From Oxalobacteraceae bacterium (lineage in GTDB: Bacteria; Pseudomonadota; Gammaproteobacteria; Burkholderiales; Burkholderiaceae_D), in assembly GCA_027485795.1 (NCBI GenBank), contig JAIXQK010000148.1:1-64000 (forward strand): 64,000 nucleotides of DNA, in the 5' to 3' direction. This document shows positions 8,806 to 17,941 of this stretch, in pieces; the stretch's first letter is position 1; the number at the start of each line of letters is the position of its first letter. The notes below the pieces were generated by a model, which saw only the letters and a list, made by a program, of their open reading frames with translations, made no database searches and had not been told where the DNA came from. Both the position numbers and the translations under genes were made by a program.

Positions 8806-10134
8806 TTACTGAATCTTGCGCTCGTCAATCACGCGCTTTGCTTTGCCAATCAGGGTGCGCGGAATTGTGTCGACATCCAGCAGCGTCACCGCCACGCTGA
8901 TGCCTACGCTGGTTTTAATCCGCTGGGTCAGTGCCTGCGCTACGGCATCACGCTCGCTACCGGTGAAATTGCCTGCATGACGCTGCAGCTCGCAGCGCAC
9001 TTCCAGATTGTCCAAGGGTCCTTCACGGGTGAGCACCAATTGGTAGGTGCCACCTAAACGCGTGTCGCGCAGGATCTGCTCTTCAATTTGGGTGGGAAAT
9101 ACATTCACACCGCGGATGATCAGCATGTCATCCGAGCGTCCGGTGATCTTGCCGATACGTCGAAATGAACGCGCTGTGGGTGGGAGCAGTCTTGTCAAAT
9201 CACGGGTACGGAATCGAATCACCGGAAACGCTTCTTTGGTGAGTGAGGTGAATACCAGTTCACCCTCTTGACCGTCTTCGAGTACCTCACCGGTTACGGG
9301 ATCGATAATCTCGGGATAAAAATGATCTTCCCAGATCACCGGGCCATCTTTGGTCTCTACGCATTCGCTCGCGACACCAGGGCCGATTACCTCAGTCAGG
9401 CCGTAGATATCCACCGCATCAATACCGAGGCGACGTTCGATCTCGGCACGCATGCCTTCGCCCCAGGGCTCGGCACCAAAAATCCCGACTCTTAGCGAGA
9501 TCTCGTCTGCAGCAATACCGAGTCGTTCGAATGCTTCTGCAATCACCAGTGCGTAGGAGGGCGTGACCATGATGCAGTCGGGCCGAAAATCAATAATCTG
9601 CTGCACTTGCTTCTCGGTTTGCCCACCCGACATCGGCACCACACAACAACCCGCTTGCTCAATGCCGTAATGCGCGCCCAAGCCACCGGTAAACATGCCA
9701 TAGCCATACGCGTTATGCACCATGTCACCAGCACGCACACCCGCGGCACGTAGTGAGCGCGCGACGACCTGCGCCCAATTCACTAAATCTTGTTTTGTGT
9801 AGCCCGCCACCACAGGTTTGCCGGTGGTGCCGGATGAGGCATGCAAACGCGTGAGCTGTTCACGCGGTACGGCAAATAAACCAAATGGGTAGTGATCACG
9901 CAGATCGGTCTTGGTCATGAAGGGAAACTTCGCCAGATCCGACAAGGTTTTCATGTCATCGGGATGCACGCCGACCGCAAGGCATTTGTCGCGAAATGCG
10001 TTGACATTGTCGTAGGTGTGACGCAGCGTCCACTGCAGGCGTTGCAGTTGCAAGGTGGCGATCTCGTCACGGCTGGCGCGCTCGATCGGTTCGAGATCGT
10101 CAGGGGAGTACGCCATTGCCATGACAGAGCCCAT
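8806..10134 (-). CDS. paaK: Phenylacetate-CoA ligase
   Basis: An AMP-forming ligase that activates phenylacetate to phenylacetyl-CoA, the entry step of the pathway. At 442 residues it is slightly above the usual 430-440; starts at the internal ATGs 10122 or 10116 are possible. Motifs seen: the phosphate-binding LHASSGTTGKPV (about 98-109), YGLTEVIGPG (about 243), and the C-terminal RTRDLT and KITGRSDDMLIIRGVN segments typical of PaaK. It sits between paaI and paaA; a gap of about 90 bases carrying a palindromic repeat precedes it. Confidence 0.95.
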   Translation of the reverse strand: MGSVMAMAYSPDDLEPIERASRDEIATLQLQRLQWTLRHTYDNVNAFRDKCLAVGVHPDDMKTLSDLAKFPFMTKTDLRDHYPFGLFAVPREQLTRLHASSGTTGKPVVAGYTKQDLVNWAQVVARSLRAAGVRAGDMVHNAYGYGMFTGGLGAHYGIEQAGCCVVPMSGGQTEKQVQQIIDFRPDCIMVTPSYALVIAEAFERLGIAADEISLRVGIFGAEPWGEGMRAEIERRLGIDAVDIYGLTEVIGPGVASECVETKDGPVIWEDHFYPEIIDPVTGEVLEDGQEGELVFTSLTKEAFPVIRFRTRDLTRLLPPTARSFRRIGKITGRSDDMLIIRGVNVFPTQIEEQILRDTRLGGTYQLVLTREGPLDNLEVRCELQRHAGNFTGSERDAVAQALTQRIKTSVGISVAVTLLDVDTIPRTLIGKAKRVIDERKIQ

Positions 10135-10175
10135 AGATCACAAATAAATTTCTGATAGAAATACTGACGAAATTT

Positions 10176-10205
10176 GATTCCGTCACTCGGGCGAAGCCCG
10201 GAATC
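10176..10205. repeat. REP-like intergenic palindrome inside the paa operon
   Basis: GATTCCG at 10176 pairs with CGGAATC at 10199, and an inner CGGGC-GAA-GCCCG stem is nested inside. It lies in the gap between paaI and paaK and resembles the other dispersed palindromes of this window. It could stabilise or attenuate the operon message at this junction, which is inference. Confidence 0.65.
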
Positions 10206-10226
10206 CAGCAAGCCATTAACGCTGCC

Positions 10227-10691
10227 TTACGCATGATCCGGCCCACTAATGACTTCGCCACCAATGCGATGGCTCTTACCCCGAAAAAGCGCAATTAATT
10301 TACCTTCAGCTGTACGCACCGTCACGTCGTACACACCAGTGCGGCCGCTGGCCGAACGTTCAGTCGCTTCGGCCTGCAGTACTTCACCTTCCTTGGCCGG
10401 CGCAATGAAATCTACATGGCAGGCCGAGGCCACTGTGGTTTGGTTATAGCTATTACACGCGTAGGCAAACGCGGTATCTGCCAGCGTAAAAATCATGCCG
10501 CCGTGGCAGATGTGGTGGCCATTCACCATATCGCTGCGTATCGGCATACTGAGGGTGGCATGGCCCGGTGCGATGTGCTCAATACGCATCGCGAGCGCTT
10601 GTGCGGTTCGGTCACGCTCCCACATCGCGTGCGCGGTAGCGCTGGCGAGTGCTTGCGGTTCAGTGGGCACGGCTTTGCTTATTTCAGTCAT
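10227..10691 (-). CDS. paaI: Hydroxyphenylacetyl-CoA thioesterase PaaI
   Basis: A hotdog-fold acyl-CoA thioesterase of 154 residues, thought to rescue CoA from dead-end intermediates of phenylacetate degradation. The active-site region NGHHICHGGMIFTLADTAFA (about 57-76) includes the catalytic Asp on the central helix. The ATG at 10691 was preferred to the upstream start at 10754 because it overlaps the end of paaH by eight bases, in keeping with the rest of the operon, and because the longer N terminus has no family character. Confidence 0.92.
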   Translation of the reverse strand: MTEISKAVPTEPQALASATAHAMWERDRTAQALAMRIEHIAPGHATLSMPIRSDMVNGHHICHGGMIFTLADTAFAYACNSYNQTTVASACHVDFIAPAKEGEVLQAEATERSASGRTGVYDVTVRTAEGKLIALFRGKSHRIGGEVISGPDHA

Positions 10692-12216
10692 GCAGACTAC
10701 CTCCCGCGTAGCAGGCTTGTTGAATGCGTGGCGAGACCCGGTAGCGATCTTCACCGTAGCTGTGTGCGAGGTTTTGCAATACGTTACGCACTGTCACAGT
10801 ACCAATGTGTACTGCCCACGCCAAAGGTCCGCGCGGGTAATTCACGCCAAGCCGCATAGCGGAATCCACATCGGCTGCCGAGCAGACGCCCTGGTTCACC
10901 GCATCGGCAGCTTCATTCGCTAGCATCGCTACCGTGCGCATCACAGCCAGGCCGGGAACATCTTTCATGAGCGAGACTTGCATGCCCGCAGCCTGCAGCA
11001 ATGCGATGGCGCTATCGCGCGCTGAGGGGGCACATTGCTGAGCGCAGCTGATGGCGATGCGGGAGGCACTGCCGTAGTCGAACGCAAGATCCAGCAGTAC
11101 CGTATTGCTACTGCCGGATTCATCAGCGCGTTGGGTTGCACTGCGGCCATCGGTGATGAAGATGGCGGCATCGCCGACCGTCGCGATACGTCCATCGGAC
11201 GAATGAGCATCCGATGCTAGCGGAGTGTTCGTGTTCGAGAGTCGTGTTGCCAGTGCCGCTGTGACCTCGCTATTGCCGTGTAGCGTCACCGCAGCGTTCA
11301 ATACACGCGGCGCTTCAGATGCCGCGACTACCTTGTCAGCACCCTCGCGGTAATCGTAAAACCCGCGTCCACTCTTGCGACCGAGGAAACCGCCCTCGAG
11401 CAGTTCTTGTTGAATCAGGGAAGGTGTAAACCGCGTGTCATGGAAAAAAGCGGTCCACACCGAACGCGTCACGGCGAAGTTGACGTCATGTCCAATCAAA
11501 TCCATCAACTCGAACGGCCCCATCCGAAATCCACCGGCGTCGCGCATCAAGGCGTCAATGGTGGCGACATCCGCTGCACCTTCTTGCAGCAAGCGCAGTG
11601 CCTCAGCGTAGTAGGGCCGCGCAACGCGATTCACAATGAAACCCGGTGTGGAGCGCGCGTGTACGGGTGTTTTACCCCAAGCTTTGGCGGTGGCAAACAA
11701 GGTAGCGGCGACCGCCGTATCGGTACCGATACCGCTGACGATCTCTACCAAGGGCATCAGAGGTGCGGGATTGAAGAAATGCAGACCCGCCAAACGTTGC
11801 GGGCGCTTGAGTGCAGCGCCAATTGCGGTGACTGAAATCGATGAGGTGTTAGTAGCGAGGATAGCCGTGTCGGAGACCAATGTTTCCAGGGCGACGAACA
11901 GCGATTGTTTCGCCGCCAGATCTTCGACGATAGCCTCGATCAGCAGCGCTGCGTGGGTCAGTTCGGGTAAGGATGTAGCAACGCAGAGCCGCGCACTCGC
12001 TGACTGTGCGGCTTCAGGTGAGAGGCGGCCTTTGTCGGCGAGTTTCGTGAGCTGGGACTGGATGGCGTTGATTGCTGACGCTGCCGCACCATCACGTGTA
12101 TCCAGCAACAAGACCTCATGCCCGGCGAGCGCCGCGATTTGCGCAATGCCGCTGCCCATCGCACCCGCGCCGATGACGGCGACGGTGCTGTTGCTGGGTA
12201 GCGGCGTCGCGCTCAT
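10684..12216 (-). CDS. paaH: 3-hydroxyacyl-CoA dehydrogenase PaaH
   Basis: A 510-residue NAD-dependent dehydrogenase that oxidises 3-hydroxyadipyl-CoA late in the pathway. It has the Rossmann motif VIGAGAMGSGIAQ (about 14-26), the 3HCDH C-terminal domain with TPGFIVNRVARPYYAEAL (about 190), and a second, degenerate 3HCDH-type C-terminal domain (about 410-505; NEAADAVNQGV and GVNYPRGPLAW). That two-domain length is the usual form for paa operons. It starts three bases after paaN ends and overlaps paaI. Confidence 0.94.
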   Translation of the reverse strand: MSATPLPSNSTVAVIGAGAMGSGIAQIAALAGHEVLLLDTRDGAAASAINAIQSQLTKLADKGRLSPEAAQSASARLCVATSLPELTHAALLIEAIVEDLAAKQSLFVALETLVSDTAILATNTSSISVTAIGAALKRPQRLAGLHFFNPAPLMPLVEIVSGIGTDTAVAATLFATAKAWGKTPVHARSTPGFIVNRVARPYYAEALRLLQEGAADVATIDALMRDAGGFRMGPFELMDLIGHDVNFAVTRSVWTAFFHDTRFTPSLIQQELLEGGFLGRKSGRGFYDYREGADKVVAASEAPRVLNAAVTLHGNSEVTAALATRLSNTNTPLASDAHSSDGRIATVGDAAIFITDGRSATQRADESGSSNTVLLDLAFDYGSASRIAISCAQQCAPSARDSAIALLQAAGMQVSLMKDVPGLAVMRTVAMLANEAADAVNQGVCSAADVDSAMRLGVNYPRGPLAWAVHIGTVTVRNVLQNLAHSYGEDRYRVSPRIQQACYAGGSLHD

Positions 12217-12219
12217 GGT

Positions 12220-13887
12220 TTAGACGTGATATCGCCGCTGCACAACTACGAAGCGGTTGGCGACGTACGCTGCATCGGTATACGAAGCATTGGCTGCCGG
12301 GTTTGCGCCGGTGCCATGGAAATCCGAGAACGCGGCCGACTGATTGACGAAGACGCCACCGGTCAGATTGATCGATAGCGCCACCTTGGCGTTCAAGGTC
12401 GCTTGCGTCATCGCATCAATTACCTTGTCGTGCGTGGAGTACACACCTACCGTCAAAGCACCTTGGGTATTCACCAAGTGTTCCGAGCGCTTGATGGAAG
12501 CCGCAGTATCGGGCGTTTTGACGATAAAGCTGATTGGCCCGAAGCATTCATGGCCATACGCAGCCTCATCGCTGGCATCGCACGCAATCAATGCGGGCGT
12601 ATGTACCTGCGCATGCGGGAACTCTGGGTTATCCAGCTTGTTGGATGCCAGCACGACTTTACCCAGCTTGCCACTATTGGCTTGGGCGATACGTTGTACG
12701 GTGTCTGGCGAGCGAATCGCACCGAGAATCGCCAGGGCTACTTCTGGCTTGGCGAGGAAGTGGCTGACTGCATTGCCCAGATCTGAGCAGAATTCGTCAT
12801 ACGACTTGTGTCCTTCGTCGGTATCAATACCCCCCGCCGGTACAAACAAAGCCTGCGACGTGGTACACATCTGCCCCGAGTACAGCGACAGCGTGAAGGC
12901 CAGATTACCCAGCATACGCTTGTAGCTGTCGGTGGAATCAACCACGATGTTATTGACACCAGCCAGCTCGGCATACACATGGGCTTGTCGGCAATGATCG
13001 ATGAGCCACTGCCCAAACGCATTGCTACCCGTGAAATCAATCGACTTGACTGCCGGGTGTGTCACCAAGTGCTGTGTTGCCTCGCGCTTGTCGGTAACGC
13101 AGAGGCTGACCAGATTAGGGTCAATACCGTTCTCTGCTAACACCGCGCGTACGGTTCGTACCGTCATCGCTACCGGCAGTATCGCGACTTCATGCGGCTT
13201 GATAATCACTGCATTACCCGTTGCGAGCGCCGCGAATAATCCGGGATAGGTATTCCAGGTCGGGAAGGTGCTGCAACCGACCACCACAGAGACCCCACGG
13301 CCGACGATCTCGAAATGCTTCTTCATCACTAGCGGTGGGTTCTTACCTTGCGGCTTTTCCCAAACCGCTTCGTTTGGCACAAAACTTTGCTCGCGCCAGG
13401 CGTATGCGACTGCTTCCAGACCACGGTCTTGCGCATGCGGTGAGCCCGCCTGAAACGCCATCATCCAACCTTGGCCTGAGGTGAGCATCACCGCATGCGC
13501 TAATTCGAAACTTTGTTTGTTGAGACGATCAAGAATCTCGAGGCAAATACCGGTGCGGCCTTCGGCGCCGATTTTTTGCCAGGCCGGCATCGCTGCCTGC
13601 GCCGCTTGTATCAAGGCATCCGGATCGCATACGGGGTAGGACACATTCAGCGCTGTGCCGTAGGGGGATGTCTCTTGGTCATACCAACCGCCCAAGCCCG
13701 GCTGATCAATCTCGAAGCGTTTGCCCAGCAACTGGTCGAAAGCCGCTTTGCCGGCCACATCCGAGCCTTCGCCGTAATTGCGCGGACTGGGATGCTCGCC
13801 ATAGGCTGACCAGTATTGGCGGGTGTGGATGGCTTGCAGGGCGCCGTCGAGCGTGGCGCGGTGTTTGTCGAGCAGTGGGTGCGACAT
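12220..13887 (-). CDS. paaN: Phenylacetic acid degradation protein PaaN (aldehyde dehydrogenase type)
   Basis: A 555-residue aldehyde-dehydrogenase-superfamily protein of the PaaN type found in paa operons of many betaproteobacteria. It is thought to oxidise the semialdehyde made by ring opening. Seen: ELAGVNN with the general-base Glu, and the Cys of YSGQMCTTSQALF. Unlike E. coli PaaZ (about 680 residues) it has no C-terminal MaoC hydratase domain, so the oxepin-CoA hydrolase step must come from another protein. The ATG at 13887 is preferred to one at 13953 because GGGAG lies about eight bases upstream. It is the first gene of the operon. Confidence 0.92.
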   Translation of the reverse strand: MSHPLLDKHRATLDGALQAIHTRQYWSAYGEHPSPRNYGEGSDVAGKAAFDQLLGKRFEIDQPGLGGWYDQETSPYGTALNVSYPVCDPDALIQAAQAAMPAWQKIGAEGRTGICLEILDRLNKQSFELAHAVMLTSGQGWMMAFQAGSPHAQDRGLEAVAYAWREQSFVPNEAVWEKPQGKNPPLVMKKHFEIVGRGVSVVVGCSTFPTWNTYPGLFAALATGNAVIIKPHEVAILPVAMTVRTVRAVLAENGIDPNLVSLCVTDKREATQHLVTHPAVKSIDFTGSNAFGQWLIDHCRQAHVYAELAGVNNIVVDSTDSYKRMLGNLAFTLSLYSGQMCTTSQALFVPAGGIDTDEGHKSYDEFCSDLGNAVSHFLAKPEVALAILGAIRSPDTVQRIAQANSGKLGKVVLASNKLDNPEFPHAQVHTPALIACDASDEAAYGHECFGPISFIVKTPDTAASIKRSEHLVNTQGALTVGVYSTHDKVIDAMTQATLNAKVALSINLTGGVFVNQSAAFSDFHGTGANPAANASYTDAAYVANRFVVVQRRYHV

Positions 13888-14374
13888 CGGTGTTTCTCCC
13901 GGTGGCATTGAGGCGAATGTGGGACGAGCAGCTAGCGCCGACCCTGATAGCACCGATTACGATACCGCAAAATCAAATCTCCGGCAACTTCAGGTATCAA
14001 AATGTGCTCACATCGGGTGATGCTTTTGGATCGCTTGCACATCATTGCCTAGGCGCTTTGCTACGCTGCAGATGACGCGACCCAAGAGGGCTTTTGCCGA
14101 GAGGCCATTGGCCGAAATGACAGTGCTTTAAAGATACAAAATAAAAACAATAGTATAAGATTACGTATCAAGAATGCGTTCTTTGGGGCAACGCCTTTCC
14201 AAGGGGATTCTGCTTGCAGTCGAGTACACTGCGCCAACTTTCCCGTACATCCAACACGTCCATGAACCTGTTCTCCCCCGCCAGGCCTTGCGCGGCCACT
14301 AGACCGACACCCACGATTCCGATACAGCCTGAGCCGGGTAGCGGGCATGCTACCGCTACCAACGGGAGCCACGC
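13888..14374. other. Intergenic region between divergent paaN and MFS genes
   Basis: About 490 bases without a convincing gene between paaN (minus) and the MFS transporter (plus). It should hold the promoter of the paa operon. A markedly AT-rich stretch at about 14127-14172 is the likeliest promoter zone, but no clear -35/-10 pair stands out. Just before the MFS start there is a small hairpin, GGTAGC (14337-14342) with GCTACC (14349-14354), and a GGGAG ribosome-binding site at 14364-14368. Confidence 0.5.
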
Positions 14375-15691
14375 GTGAGCCTTCAACAGCCAACGACCGA
14401 CGCGGCCGCAGTGTCCGACGATGCGCTACGCGATGTGGTGTACCGCAAGGCGATGCTGCGCTTTATGCCCTTGCTGTGTTTGTGCCTGGTCGCAGCCTAT
14501 CTGGACCGGGTGAATGTCGGCTTCGCCAAGCTGACCATGCTCGATGATCTGGGGTTCACTAATACCGTCTTTGGTCTTGGTGCCGGCGTGTTCTTTTTGG
14601 GGTACTTCTTGTTCGAGGTACCGAGTAACGCACTGCTGCATCGCATTGGCGCACGTGCCTGGATTGCCCGCATCATGATCACCTGGGGGGTGATTGGGGC
14701 GCTCATGCCTTTCGTACAAACACCGACCCAGTTTTACATTCTGCGTTTCTTGCTGGGCGTGGCCGAGGCGGGCTTTAGTCCCGGTGCGATGTACTTTATC
14801 GCTTGCTGGTTCCCATCTGACCGGCGCGGCCGCATGCTTGCACTGTACTTGACTGCGGTTCCGTTATCGAGCGTCATCGGCGGCCCCTTGTCGGGCTACA
14901 TTCTCGCGGCTTTTGCGGATGTCGGCGGCTGGCATGGTTGGCAGTGGTTGTTCTTGATCGAGACCATCCCCTCGATTGTGCTGGGCTTCGTCGTACTGAA
15001 AGTGCTGGTTGACCGCCCTGCTGATGCACCCTGGCTGAGTGAACAAGAGGCCGCTCTGATTACAGCTGACTTGGCGCGCGAGGCAGAACGGAATCAAGAA
15101 TACACAGGATTTTTCAGTGCGCTGCGCAGCAAGTTGGTATGGCAGCTCAGCATTGCCTACTTCTGCATCGTTAGCGCGGTGTATGTGCTGATTTTCTGGT
15201 TGCCGACGCTGATCAAGCAGCATGGAATCAGCGACCCGGTACAGATCGGCTGGTTAACGGCGGTCCCGTATTTCTGTGCCATCGTTGCCTCGCTCCTCAA
15301 CAATGCGCATGCTGACCGTCACCGTGAGCGTCGCTGGCATACTGCTTTGCCGTGTATCGTGACAGCGATTGGCATGGCTGTCAGCTGGGTGCACTTTGAC
15401 AGCTTATTGCTCACCATGTTGGTGCTGAGTGTCACCGCCGCAGCGGCTTCAACTACGCAGGCAGCTTTCTGGAGCGTGCCGCCGACCTTCTTGAGTGGCG
15501 CTGCTGCTGCCGCTGGTTTGGCACTGATCAACTCGATTGGCAATATTGGTGGCATGGTCAGCACGTCGCTGGTGGGTTGGATCACTGACCTCACGGGCAA
15601 CTCGCAAAACAGCTTGATTCTGTTTGCCGGTATCTTGTTGGTGAGCGTGGTGTTGGTGGTGAGGTTGCCTGCGCATTTGGTCGACAGGTAA
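14375..15691 (+). CDS. MFS transporter, anion:cation symporter (ACS) family
   Basis: A 438-residue inner-membrane transporter with about 12 transmembrane segments. Signature stretches are YLDRVNVGFAKLTM near residue 45, the loop 2-3 region FEVPSNALLHRIGARAW, and LRFLLGVAEAGFSPG near 125-139. These are typical of the ACS (phthalate/tartrate/glucarate permease) group that imports organic anions. The GTG start has a GGGAG site six bases upstream. Being divergent from the paa operon, it could import an aromatic or other organic acid, possibly phenylacetate; this rests only on position. Confidence 0.88.
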   Translation: MSLQQPTTDAAAVSDDALRDVVYRKAMLRFMPLLCLCLVAAYLDRVNVGFAKLTMLDDLGFTNTVFGLGAGVFFLGYFLFEVPSNALLHRIGARAWIARIMITWGVIGALMPFVQTPTQFYILRFLLGVAEAGFSPGAMYFIACWFPSDRRGRMLALYLTAVPLSSVIGGPLSGYILAAFADVGGWHGWQWLFLIETIPSIVLGFVVLKVLVDRPADAPWLSEQEAALITADLAREAERNQEYTGFFSALRSKLVWQLSIAYFCIVSAVYVLIFWLPTLIKQHGISDPVQIGWLTAVPYFCAIVASLLNNAHADRHRERRWHTALPCIVTAIGMAVSWVHFDSLLLTMLVLSVTAAAASTTQAAFWSVPPTFLSGAAAAAGLALINSIGNIGGMVSTSLVGWITDLTGNSQNSLILFAGILLVSVVLVVRLPAHLVDR

Positions 15692-15696
15692 GCAGG

Positions 15697-16092
15697 ATGC
15701 GGCTCCTGATTGTGTATGACGGCGCTTGTCCGTTTTGCAGTGCATACACCGGTTTGCTGGAGCTACGCGAGCAAACGCACGTTGAGCTCCTCAGTGCGCG
15801 CAGCGATGATGCGCGGATTGATGGATTTCGGGCAGCGGGCTACCGTTTGGACGAGGGCATGCTGCTGCAAATGAATGGTGAGGTATATGCTGGTGCTGAA
15901 GCCATGCACCGCCTGGCAATACTGTCGACACGCGGTGGCTTGCTAAACCGTTTGCAGCGTTTTGTGTTTTCCCGTCGCTGGTTGGCGCATGCGCTTTATC
16001 CTTGGCTGCGAGTAGGGCGTCGTCTCGCGCTCTATGTGCGGCGAGTGCCCTTGATTGATGGGCCGGGCCCATTGGCCGAAAAGAAGCCCTAG
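15697..16092 (+). CDS. DCC-family (DUF393) thiol-oxidoreductase-like protein
   Basis: A 131-residue protein of the DCC family, named after a D-x-x-C-x-x-C motif. Here the motif reads YDGACPFCSAYTG (about 7-19), so both Cys are present, and LEGM/EAMHRLAIL-type conserved helices follow. It is predicted to have a thioredoxin-like fold, but no substrate is established for the family. It begins five bases after the MFS stop and is followed two bases later by a small lipoprotein gene. DCC genes are often found near HTTM membrane proteins, and one lies just downstream on the other strand. Confidence 0.85.
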   Translation: MRLLIVYDGACPFCSAYTGLLELREQTHVELLSARSDDARIDGFRAAGYRLDEGMLLQMNGEVYAGAEAMHRLAILSTRGGLLNRLQRFVFSRRWLAHALYPWLRVGRRLALYVRRVPLIDGPGPLAEKKP

Positions 16093-16094
16093 AG

Positions 16095-16334
16095 ATGTTC
16101 CTGCGCGCGCTGTTGCCTTTACTGGTGGTCATGCTCAGTGCTTGCACAAGCACTAGTAGCGGCCTGGATGGCGAGACGCGCTATCGGTACAGCACTTTTG
16201 ATTTTTCTGGCAAATCTTGGGTGGCGCAAAAGCAGCACTGCGAGACGCTGGGTATGAAGCCGAAACATCTGGATACCGTCTGCGGTTTTTTGCTATGCAC
16301 CAGTCGCTATGCTTGTGAGCCCAAGACTCAGTAG
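16095..16334 (+). CDS. Small putative lipoprotein
   Basis: A 79-residue protein with a lipoprotein signal peptide (LLPLLVVMLSAC; lipobox LSAC, lipidated Cys at residue 17). The short mature part contains four further Cys (QHCETLG, DTVCGFLLC and YACEP), which could form two disulfides. It starts two bases after the DCC gene, so they are probably co-transcribed, and the DCC protein's Cys pair may be related to these cysteines. I do not recognise a named family. Confidence 0.72.
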   Translation: MFLRALLPLLVVMLSACTSTSSGLDGETRYRYSTFDFSGKSWVAQKQHCETLGMKPKHLDTVCGFLLCTSRYACEPKTQ

Positions 16335-16401
16335 CACGTAAGCACTGAATAGCAAAAAGGCGATCACCTTATCAAAGGTAACGGGAGTATCGAAGCCTCG
16401 C

Positions 16402-17193
16402 TCACCACAAGCGTGCGCAATAAATCATCGCCGGAAAACTCACTAGCCACGCCCACACGAAGCGGTTGAGACCGAAGAAAGCAAACACCAGTAAATGAAA
16501 TGCCAGCGCGATAGCGCAGAACACAAGTGCAAATAGCGGACCCAAAAACACCATCGGTACCGCGCACTCCCAAAGAATAAAACCCCACGAGCAAGCGATA
16601 GCTACGAATCGGTGGCGAAATACGCTGTCCGTTGCGAGCGGGCCATAGATGCCGCCATCGAGAAAATAGGGCAGTGCGATGCCATTGCGCCACTCGCGCG
16701 AGAACAGCTTGATTGCCCCCGAGATGAAATAAGAGGTCACTGTTTGCAGGCAGACGTAACCGAGTCCTGCCTGCCAAGCGAGTACGGGGCTGACAAAGCA
16801 TTGCCCCCAGTGCGCGATCATCAAGCCGGTAAGGGCGATGATGGTCATGAAATCACTGCCACCATTGAAAGCGCCCCGCCAGCGGATCAGGATGATGACC
16901 GTACTGAAAAAAAGTAGCGTGGCACTGACAATGCTGCTACCCCAATACAAACTGGTCGCTGTAGCAAGGCGTATTAGCAGATGTGCTTTGTGGATGTGTT
17001 CGCTGAACAACCAATCAAAGGCCATGCGTACTGTTGTTGAGGCATGCGCTAGATCGCCGCGTTGAATAGTCCAACTCCACAGCGCATCGGGTTGCTGTGC
17101 TGAGCGGATGCGCAAAAACTCCAGCGTCTGGATAAGCAAGCTGGTCGCCAGCAGGCACTCGAAGCTACGCAAGGCGATATAGACCGGCGGCAT
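16402..17193 (-). CDS. HTTM-domain integral membrane protein
   Basis: A 263-residue polytopic membrane protein with about six to seven hydrophobic segments. Its features resemble the HTTM (horizontally transferred transmembrane) domain related to vitamin-K-dependent gamma-carboxylase: YFISGAIKLFSREWRNG (about 155-171), then an HRF segment, and a C-terminal LNRFVWAWLVSFPAMI. Whether it carboxylates anything is unknown for bacterial members. It forms a minus-strand pair with the upstream 171-residue gene (one base apart) and faces the DCC/lipoprotein genes. Confidence 0.78.
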   Translation of the reverse strand: MPPVYIALRSFECLLATSLLIQTLEFLRIRSAQQPDALWSWTIQRGDLAHASTTVRMAFDWLFSEHIHKAHLLIRLATATSLYWGSSIVSATLLFFSTVIILIRWRGAFNGGSDFMTIIALTGLMIAHWGQCFVSPVLAWQAGLGYVCLQTVTSYFISGAIKLFSREWRNGIALPYFLDGGIYGPLATDSVFRHRFVAIACSWGFILWECAVPMVFLGPLFALVFCAIALAFHLLVFAFFGLNRFVWAWLVSFPAMIYCARLW

Positions 17194-17194
17194 C

Positions 17195-17710
17195 TCAGGC
17201 CTGCAATTCTGGTGAGACGAGTATGGTCATCGATTCACTCGGTGTCTCTAGCGGTGGCACTTGCATGATCTGAAATTGCCACCGACAGCCACTCACACCT
17301 TGTTGCTGTAGCAGGCTACGCGCCAGTCGCATGACCATGTGGTAGCTAACGAGGTCGCTTGCTGGCTTTTCATCGGGCAGCGTTTGAATGTCAAACGCAA
17401 GATGGTCGATCAGGTTTTGGTTGGCAAGTAGTAGATTGTTTCGCGCGTTATGAAACAGATCGCGTGGCGAGAATATTGCGCGTGGCATGAACATCTGCCA
17501 TTCACTCCATGACCCGTCTGCTTGCTGGGTGCGAAGAAACAGCCTTGGTTGTGAGCCGAAGCCATGGTAAAAGCGCCAATTCGGAAAGAAGCTGCGAAGC
17601 AGATACCACCACGGCCCCGAGACTTCGCGACCACGCAGAATCAGGCTGCCGAACACGAACGCGAAGTAGGCGGCAATCAGTATGAGGGTGAGGGTGGAGG
17701 TTGAGGTCAC
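17195..17710 (-). CDS. Membrane-anchored hypothetical protein, partner of the HTTM protein
   Basis: A 171-residue protein with one N-terminal hydrophobic segment (about 5-25, LTLILIAAYFAFVFGSLIL) and a soluble rest rich in aromatic residues (FFPNWRFYHGFGSQPRLFLR). It is not recognised as a named family. It ends one base before the HTTM gene, a spacing that argues for a two-gene operon and a joint function at the membrane. A perfect 8-bp inverted repeat lies about 37 bases upstream of its start. Confidence 0.7.
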   Translation of the reverse strand: MTSTSTLTLILIAAYFAFVFGSLILRGREVSGPWWYLLRSFFPNWRFYHGFGSQPRLFLRTQQADGSWSEWQMFMPRAIFSPRDLFHNARNNLLLANQNLIDHLAFDIQTLPDEKPASDLVSYHMVMRLARSLLQQQGVSGCRWQFQIMQVPPLETPSESMTILVSPELQA

Positions 17711-17746
17711 GCGTTGGTTTCAATGAAATGCCAGCCTGCGGCGAGA

Positions 17747-17764
17747 CTTCGCCGAACGGCGAAG
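17747..17764. repeat. Perfect inverted repeat upstream of the HTTM operon
   Basis: CTTCGCCG (17747-17754) and CGGCGAAG (17757-17764) form a perfect 8-bp palindrome with a two-base centre. It lies upstream of the minus-strand 171-residue gene. It could be an operator or a relic of a palindromic repeat; nothing else supports either. Confidence 0.4.
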
Positions 17765-17941
17765 GCCGAGCTGGTTACCCCATGATTTTATTCTAGCTGC
17801 GCCCAGTTTCGGGCCATCCCTCTGCATCGCTGAATTAAACTAAGGTCTTATTTCATTTTCGTGACGGTCAACGCGCTTTAATCATGTGTATCCAGCCCAT
17901 GCAGCAATACGCAAAACAATCAGATTATCAGCAGGTCCGTC

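Noticed and set aside
14061-14393. A 110-codon minus-strand frame upstream of the MFS gene
   Set aside because: It runs over the MFS start and ribosome-binding site and has no recognisable domain; the region is more likely a promoter zone.
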